DNA of 64,000 nucleotides from Marvania coccoides (Eukaryota; Chlorophyta; Trebouxiophyceae; Chlorellales; Chlorellaceae): positions 558,001 to 622,000 of the forward strand of contig OY978099.1 in the NCBI GenBank assembly GCA_963854735.1, read 5' to 3'. A model generated the notes under the pieces. It was not told the DNA's origin, searched no databases, and saw nothing but the letters and a program-made list of their open reading frames with translations. Positions 57,036 to 64,000 of the stretch are shown here, in pieces. Made by a program: the position numbers and the translations under genes. How positions within the stretch are numbered: position 1 is the first letter of the stretch; the number at the start of each line of letters is the position of its first letter.

Positions 57036-57397
57036 ATTTTAACTTTAGGGCAACCTGCAGGGAGACGAGACACGCAGCACGGTTCAGCTATCGGTCAGAT
57101 CATCGACAAGGAATTTTTAATGCTTAAAACCATAAGATGGGTGTCTGCAGTCAGCAGTGACCAACCCCACCCTCGCCGGAAAACAATGTCATGAAGCAGA
57201 TTTAATTGTGCTGCCAGGCTTCCCCTCCCTGGTGCTCACCTTGAAAAAATAATCCACCAATGATTTGGCATGAAACCAGTTGAATTGAGCTTTAAATTCT
57301 CGCACGAAAACACGTGCATAGCACGAGTGAGTCGTCAAATGCGACTCCAACAGAGCACTCCACGGCTTATTTTTCATTTCTAAAATTTGTTTAATAC
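57036..57397. promoter_or_regulatory. Shared divergent promoter region of the split allophanate hydrolase genes
   Basis: 362 bp lie between the start codons of the amidase gene (minus) and the C-terminal-domain gene (plus). Both promoters must be here or overlap the first exons. The arrangement would allow joint regulation, for example by nitrogen source. I cannot identify a binding site with confidence. Confidence 0.5.
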
Positions 57398-57785
57398 ATG
57401 AAGAGGGCAATGTTTCGGCTGGCGGTGTGCGGCCTGCACCTGAAAGGATACCCTCTCAACTGGCAGCTCACCGATCTCTCTGCCACGTTTGTGCAAACCT
57501 GCAAGAGCGCTCCTGTTTACAAGTGAGTTTTGATCAACTATATTTTTTTTCTTGCTCAGCGCAGGAGTGCAGGACCTCAGGAAGGCTGACGCCGCTCACC
57601 GCTGCTCACTGCCTGCCGCAGGTTGATAGCTTTCACTGATGCGTCCGGCAAAACCAAGCCCGGAATGATTCGCCCCCTGAGCCCCGCCGGCTGCGGCGCC
57701 GTGGAGCTCGAGGTCTGGGAGCTTCCCATTGAAAATTTCGGCAAGTTCATGCTTCAGGTGAGACATGGTTTTGTGTCAATGATTT

Positions 57786-57818
<33 letters not shown>

Positions 57819-58029
57819 CTCTGCTTACCCTCAATTTCTATTCCAGGTTCCTGCCCCTCTGGGCATTGGTACTGTGGATCTGGAGGATGGAACTCAGGTC
57901 AAGGGCTTCATTTGCGAGGCGTGGGTGGCAGAAAAGGTTGCTGCCGGGAACGACAGCAACTACGAAGATATCACCGCTCTAGGGGGGTGGAAGGCATATA
58001 TTGAAAAGAAAAATGCTGCATCGACATGA
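57398..58029 (+). CDS. Stand-alone allophanate hydrolase C-terminal domain protein
   Basis: Exons 57398-57522, 57622-57757 and 57847-58029 give 147 residues. The sequence matches the C-terminal domain of bacterial and fungal allophanate hydrolase from end to end: FRLAVCGLHLKGYPLNWQLT, KLIAFTDASGKTKPGMIRP, VELEVWELPIENFGKFML, VPAPLGIGTVDLEDGTQVKG and EDITALGGWKAYIEK. In fused enzymes this domain processes N-carboxycarbamate, the product of the amidase step, releasing CO2. Here it is its own gene, divergent from the amidase gene and convergent with urea carboxylase. It probably acts with the amidase in trans. Intron 2 contains a T homopolymer of about 28 (57788-57815). All splice sites are GT-AG and in phase. 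Confidence 0.92.
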
Positions 58030-58465
58030 TATATATTTAAAGACGAAGAATTGCTATTTCATAATTAAATTAAAAAATTTGTCCCACTTGCAATCATTAC
58101 TTTATCCCCACACCAAGTAGAGTACAAAGATATTAGCGCTTTCCTGCTTTCTCTCTCAGGCGTGGCGGTTCGCTGCATATATTACATACACACTAGTGTT
58201 ATCTAAGTAATTATTAGTTCCCACTGTCACCTGCCACCGCCATTATTGGCCAGCCAGTTCAAGGCCAGCCTCTCATGCAATTGGGCAGTGAAGAATACGA
58301 TGGGCAATGGGGTAAAAGGGTTACGTACCAAGCCATTCAACGAATAGTTCAAATAGCAAATATATAATATCAGAATAAGAAAAAGCAGTACAGAAGAAGA
58401 AACTGAAAGTTCAAATCCATTTATCGCATGTTTTTCATGCAGCACGCGTCATTAGGCGACGCACG
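58030..58465. other. Convergent 3' spacer
   Basis: About 435 bp between the C-terminal-domain gene and urea carboxylase. A GTTCAAATCC at about 58408 resembles a tRNA B box, but no other tRNA parts accompany it. Confidence 0.4.
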
Positions 58466-61400
58466 CTAAACTGCTTCGACCAGGCACAGCGAGGCGCCCT
58501 GCTGCACCATGTCACCACTGGTCACTGCGATGTCTGCCACCCGTCCAGCCACAGTAGCCACCACGGCGTATTCCATCTTCATGGCCTCCAGCACCAGTAG
58601 AACATCACCCACCGACACCTCCTGGCCAACCTCAGCCCGCAGCTCCCACACGGTGCCGGTGACGGCGGCGCGAATCGCGGCCCCTTCCCGGCCCTCGTAC
58701 GGGTCGCTGCCGTCGCCCCCAGCCATGCTGCCCATGGAGGACGCCGGCGCCAGCGACGCCTTGGAGTCGATGCGCGCCAGCTGCTCCGCGTCGATCTTCT
58801 GCTGCTCCGCCATTGCAATCTTCTGCTTGGCCTTCATCACAGCCACCTCGTCGGCGCAGGCGGCGCACATCGCGTTGTACTCCGCCATATCCAGCGTCTC
58901 GTGGTCGATCTTGATCTCGAGCCGCCCGTTGCGGAAGTCGGTGCGCATGGCGTCGAGCTCGTCCTCGGTGACCTGGAAGTATCGAACTTGGTCAAAGTTG
59001 CGCAGCAGCCAAGGCTTGCCCTTCTCAAAGGGACCCGCACGGGTGAAGGAGTTCCAAATGGGGAGGGTGCGGCCGATGAGCTGGTATCCACCTGGGCTGT
59101 CCATGCCTGCAAGTGTTTTAATAATTAAAAAAACAGTTGGTCAAGTATAATTGCGTGTGTTTATTTTAATGAAGAGAATGAAGATTGAGCGACGCACCGT
59201 AGATGCACATGTAGCACCCGCCAATGCCCACCGCGCCCTCGGGGGTGTAGGTACGAGCAGGGTTGTACTTTGGCACGACCATTCTGTGGCGAGGGTCCAC
59301 CGGGACAGCGCAGGGGGCGCCCAGATAGACGTCGCCCAGGCCCATCACCATGTAGGAGGCCTCGAACACCACCTTGCGCACCTCGTCGGTGGGGTCTCCC
59401 TCCATGCCGTTGTTGGCGGCGATGAAGTCGATGTTGGAGGGCAGGTAGGGCGCCTCGGGGCGAACCTGTGCAGTTAGAAAGGAAAAACAATGTTAGGAAA
59501 TGAATGGATGGTACCATTATAATTTAATATTTAGAGTAAAATCATGTCCCCCAACACTGAAGAAACTCCCCGAAAATCTGCCAGCATTTCTGCAAATTAT
59601 GCCATAACCCCCTCTAATAAAATATCTCATTACTTACCGAGCGGGTGTACTTCTCGATGGCCTCGCGGTTCCACTTGTCGTTGAACGCCATGGGGAGGTG
59701 GACGATGCGGGTAGGCAGCTTCACCTCAGCAGCCGGCACCATCTCCGCCTCCGCCTTCTGGATCAGCTCAATCAGCGACGACAGCGGCAGCACGCGTTGG
59801 TCGTACTCAATCACCACAGAGCGCACGCCAGGGGAAGTTTCGATGAGGCCCGGCACCGCCGCGGCAGCCAGCCAAGCCTGCACCTGGCTCACGCGCACGC
59901 GCAGGTTGAGATCCAGCTCCATGGGGCCGTACTCCAAGAACACGTAGCGGTCTCCCGCCAGGCGGAGCTGCGCTCCAGGATGAGAATCAGAAGCAGGCAG
60001 CGTCCACAGCACGGCGTTGGTTTCAGGGCAGGGGGGCAGCTCGGGAGAGAATCCAGCCAGAGTGGCCTCCGTGGAATCGACAGTGGCCTCCCCTCGGGCC
60101 ATACCCTTCACCAGCTCGACCATTTTATCGACGGTGAGTCGGGCGGCAACAGCGGTTTCCACGGTGACCTTTCTGAACTGCACGCCGTCTCCAGGGCGCA
60201 GCTGCCCCATCTTCCACAGCTCGGTGGTGAGAATGGTCACGGGACACACAAACCCGCCCAGGGAAGGGCCATCCACCATCAACACCACTGGCATATCTCC
60301 GGTGAAGTTCACAGCGCCGATGGGGTATACGTGATCGTGGACATTGGAAGGGTGGGAGCCGCCCTCGCCACCGTCGGCGCGCGCAAACTGGGGGCGGGGA
60401 CCCTCCAGGCGGATGCCCAGCCTGTTGGAATTGTGGTGCACCTTGAAAGTAGTCTCGAAGAAAGTGGTGACGTCCTCAGGGGTGAAGTAGTCAGGGTCAG
60501 CCTGGGGGCCAGGCAGCACGCCCACCTGCCAGGGGGTGTCTGCGGGGGGTGGCGACGGGCGCCAGGCGGCGGGGAGCGACGCTCCCACCGCCAGCGCTGC
60601 CTGGTCAGACGGCCCCATGGGCAGCATGTCGCCGGCGCGCAGGGCGCGGCCCTGGTGGCCGCCCATGTTGCCGCCGGGGAAGGTGGACTTGGATCCGAGG
60701 TAGGAGGGGACGTCCAGACCGCCGGAGATGGCGATGTAGCCGCGAGCGCCGCCGGCAGTGGCACCAACTTGAACGACTTGGCCGGTTTCCACCTTGAAGG
60801 AGGTGAACTGGGGGATGGTGGCGCCATCCACGGTGACGGCAGCCTCCGCGCCGGTGACTGCCACGACGGCAGGGGCGAGGAATTTGAGGGTGGGGCCGTT
60901 GAGCGTGACCTCCAGCGCGGCTGCGTCATCGTCGTTGCCCACCAGCGCGTTGGCCAGGCGGTGGGAGAGGTCGTCCATGGGTCCAGAGGGAGGCACACCC
61001 ACGTTCCACCTGCGGTAGCATATGAAAAAAAGAAAGAGGTTTAAGAAAGGGGAGGGGAGTCAGCGCAAGAAAGAAAAAAAGTCAGCAGCTAGTACATTTT
61101 TTCTCCATCTAACCGATATTTATTTGAGGGTGAAATTTATTCAACAAGTTCAGAGCATTTCTTACATGGCAACGCGGCCGGGGTAGTCCTGCACAGTGGT
61201 CATCAGCCCTGGGTCCAGCACCTCGACGCTGTGGGCCACGTACTGGAAGCTCTCGAGGAACTTTGTGGTGGTGGCGCCCGCGGCATACCCAGGGTGCGCC
61301 ACGATCTCCTTGCACAGCTCCAGGTTGGTGACCACGCCGCGCAGCACGGTGCCCTCCAGCGCGGTCTGCATGGAGGCAGTGGCGGCAATGCGGTCAGCGC

Positions 61401-62863
61401 CGTGCACCATGACCTTGGCGATGAGGGAGTCGTAGAAAGCGGGGATTTCGGAGCCGGTTTCCACCCAGGTGTCCACGCGGGCCACGCTCTCAGGGGGCCA
61501 GGCCACTTCGCCCAGGATACCGGTGGCGGGGCGGTAGTTGTGGGCGGGGTCTTCAGCGCAGACTCGCACCTCAATGGCGTGGCCCTGAGGGTCAGGCGCG
61601 CAGGAGTCCAGATCAGTGGGGAGCAGAGTGCCGGGCTCTGCAAGGGAATGACATAAACATGGTTACAGAAATGACGAGGGGCGTGGGCGGCAGAAATTTC
61701 AAAACAAAGATTTGTTGCTTACTGCTGCCGGCAGAAGGGGGAGAGGCGCCCTGCAGCTGCAGCTGCCAACACACAAGGTCTACCCCGCTGACCATCTCTG
61801 CAAAAAACATAAGAAAAGATGTTGAGAATGGGGGTCATGGGTGATGAAGCAGCTCTGATTCTACTTACCCGTGATGCCGTGCTCCACCTGCAGGCGGGTG
61901 TTGACCTCCAGGAAGTAGAACTTGCCGGTATCATCGTCCAGGATGAACTCCACAGTGCCAGCAGAGCGGTACTTGATGGCTTTGCCCAGGCCGTGGGCTG
62001 CCTGGCGCAGAGCAGCACGCAATTCGGGGCGGGTGGCCACAAAGGGAGAGGGGGTCTCCTCCAGCACCTTTTGGTGGCGGCGCTGGATGGAGCACTCGCG
62101 CTCAGGGAAGGTGACCACGCCGCCCTCGCCGTCGCCGAATATTTGGATCTCAATGTGGCGGGCGTGCTGGAAAAATGTGGAAGGAAAAAAATTGTATACA
62201 TTTAATTAGCCTTATAAATGCTCGACGCATTAAAATTGAGTTTATTATTTAGCTCACCTCCACGTATTTCTCCACAAATACGCCGGAGTCGCCAAAGGCG
62301 GCGGCGCCCTGCCTGGAGGCGGAGACAAAGTTGCCTGCAACCTCCTCGATGGTGCGGCAGATGTGGATGCCGATGCCGCCACCACCGCCGGTGGCCTTGA
62401 GCAGCACCGGCAGCCCGATTTCGGTGGCCATGGCCACTGCCTCCTCTCCAGAGGTCAGCAGGCTGCTGCCGGGGAGCACCGGGACGCCGGCGTTCTCGGC
62501 AATCTCGCGCGCGGTGTGCTTCTGCGCGAACGAACGCATGGTCTCGGCGGTGGGGCCGATGAAGGCGATGCCCGACTTCTCGCAGCGCTCAGCGAAATCA
62601 GCGTTCTCTGAGAGGAACCCATAGCCGGGGAAGACGGCGTCGGCGCCCGTCTCCTTGCACACTTCGAGCAGGCGGTCGGCGTTCAGGTACTCCTTGGGGG
62701 AGGGTCCCAGGCAGACAGACTCTGACGCGTTGAGCACGTGCAGCGACATCGCATCGGGGGCGGTGTAAACGGCGACAACGGGGAGGCCCAGCTCGGCGCA
62801 GGCACGCTGCGCGCGGTTGGAGATCTCCCCGCGGTTGGCCACGAGGAGCTTTGTGATGGCCAT
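58466..62863 (-). CDS. Urea carboxylase (biotin-dependent), 7 exons
   Basis: It starts [20 protein letters not shown] at 62863, for roughly 1,200 residues. Domains run in the standard order. First is biotin carboxylase (ATP loop [49 protein letters not shown]). Then come the KipA/AHS2-like half ([40 protein letters not shown]) and the KipI/AHS1-like half ([34 protein letters not shown]), which together form the carboxyltransferase. Last is a C-terminal biotin-carrier domain with [14 protein letters not shown], whose Lys is biotinylated. The enzyme carboxylates urea to allophanate using ATP and bicarbonate, feeding the two genes downstream. All introns are GT-AG. Confidence 0.95.
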
Positions 62864-63530
62864 TGTGAGAGGGCTCTGTTCTTCTGCAGAAAAAAACTTA
62901 TATAATTGAGATCTGTGAAGGGCTTCTTCTTCTTGGCAAGGCTTATTTCGACGCTTAAGACACGACCCATTAAATATCATGCGCTGCCCTCATGTTTCCA
63001 GTGCAAGAGAGTCGAGGACCACTCCAATTCGCACCGCGGGTTGGCCTAGGGCTTGGTCTAAGACGATCGCAGCCCGCTGTGCTGTGTGGTATTTAATTTC
63101 AAGCTTATTTGAATAATAGATGTGATGTTTAGGTCTTATTACACACAGTAACTGTGCAAATTAATGTGTGTAATATGAATTGAATTTAACAAATGAAGCT
63201 GGTAATGAAAAATCTCCACGTGCGCATTGGTGAAAAGCAAAAAAAGTGTTGTATGTCCTGGATCAAACAGTGATTTCCCCCCCTTTTGGAATGATTTCTA
63301 CCTTGATAATTGAAATGCGCTGACATCAATAAAGTAGCACAATTGGTAGGTCATAAATAACTCAGAACGACTCGTAGTAGTAGTCGATATTTAGTTCATC
63401 AGCAAATAGAAAAAAACGCCAAAAAAGAGAAGAAAGAAAGAAAAAAAGGCTACTTCTGTCTAGGTACTCTCTTTCTCTCTACCATTATTATTTAAATTTT
63501 CTGGTTCTGCTTCACATAGAACCCATCAAG
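62864..63530. other. Divergent intergenic region, urea carboxylase and next gene
   Basis: 667 bp between start codons. It is AT-rich, with an A-rich segment (about 63410-63450), and no motif is identified. Confidence 0.4.
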
Positions 63531-64000
63531 ATGTCTCAGTGCCCCGGAGGAACGGTAAGACCATACTTTTGTTTTCCCTCCCCAAATCTGACAATGGCAA
63601 AACTTCTCTTGGTGGCCACAAACTCCCACGTGGGGTCCTTGTTGCATCCTTCATGCACTGATCTCCATGAATTTGCCCCAGCGCTGCAACAATTGGCTCA
63701 TTTTTTTTGTCGAAATTCGAAAGCCCTAGTTTGGGTCAGGCAAGGGCATTTTTCATCTTTTTCATTTCTGCTGCAGGGCCCGGAGAACCTGTTTGGCATC
63801 GAAAAGTATGACGGATGCACATCCTTCTTCGATGGTCAGCCCATCCTGTCGCAAGGTTCGTCTTGATTCCCAGATGTTTCACAATCCCCTAAATCTGTTC
63901 ATATAATTTCACACATGTATGCATAAATTTCGTCGTATTCGGCCTGGTACATGTTATAAACGCCAGATCTGCTGGCGTATTTCACGAACCGCTCCATCTA
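63531..64000 (+). CDS. Unknown gene, 3' partial (first two exons)
   Basis: Exon 1 (63531-63554) reads MSQCPGGT and splices with GTAAGA. Exon 2 (63777-63855) reads GPENLFGIEKYDGCTSFF, then DGQPILSQ, and ends at a GTTCGT donor. The rest lies beyond the window. Too little is visible to name a family; the frame and splice sites are consistent. Confidence 0.5.

Noticed and set aside
58400..58425. B-box-like GTTCAAATCC suggesting another tRNA
   Set aside because: No D-arm sequence, acceptor pairing or terminator is found on either side within 150 bp.
59698..61044. 448-codon plus-strand frame antisense to urea carboxylase
   Set aside because: It lies entirely over the conserved KipA/KipI exon and has a His/Arg/Gly-rich composition typical of antisense frames in GC-rich exons.

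Overview
The window is nuclear DNA from a photosynthetic eukaryote, most likely a chlorophyte green alga. Exons are GC-rich and full of Ala/Gln/Pro runs, while introns and spacers are AT-rich with T-rich tracts. All three stop codons are used. The gene content is plant-like: a membrane-anchored plastid-type rubredoxin, a calcium-dependent protein kinase (CDPK), a MATE carrier with a transit-peptide-like N terminus, a PHO4/PTB phosphate transporter, secreted Pro/Tyr-rich proteins, and the urea carboxylase/allophanate hydrolase route for urea. About 28 protein genes are supported, with roughly 70 introns. An unusually high share of these introns (about eight) have GC-AG borders.

Layout. 1-7.7 kb: the end of a RING/SNF2-helicase gene, a secreted Cys-rich protein and a coiled-coil protein. 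7.7-12.4 kb is accessory in character: a decayed non-LTR reverse transcriptase, a tRNA-Tyr gene whose 3' half precedes its 5' half (circularly permuted), a small secreted protein, and copies of a roughly 90-bp dispersed element, one flanked by an 11-bp direct repeat. 12-26 kb: a Pol lambda-like DNA polymerase, IBA57, CWC27 cyclophilin, mitochondrial-type bL33, a Tudor-like/RidA-like fusion, a long coiled-coil protein and a Pro-rich secreted protein. 26-34 kb: MATE transporter, ARMC8/Gid5, rubredoxin and an EED/LRWD1-like WD40 protein. 34-35.7 kb lacks genes but holds a GC-rich non-coding block. 35.7-55 kb: a Gln/Pro-rich protein, phosphate transporter, class II sirtuin, ANKRD39-like ankyrin protein, GT61-like glycosyltransferase, TBC RabGAP, a DnaJ protein and a CDPK ending in a CaaX-type motif.

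55.3-62.9 kb is a urea-use cluster. Urea carboxylase makes allophanate and an amidase hydrolyses it. The C-terminal domain that is normally fused to that amidase is a separate, divergently transcribed three-exon gene lying between them. The last gene (63.5 kb) is cut by the window edge.

The strongest unusual observations are the permuted tRNA-Tyr, the split allophanate hydrolase inside the urea cluster, the excess of GC-AG introns, the small dispersed element and the CaaX-ended CDPK. All assignments were made by reading the sequence; no database search was run.
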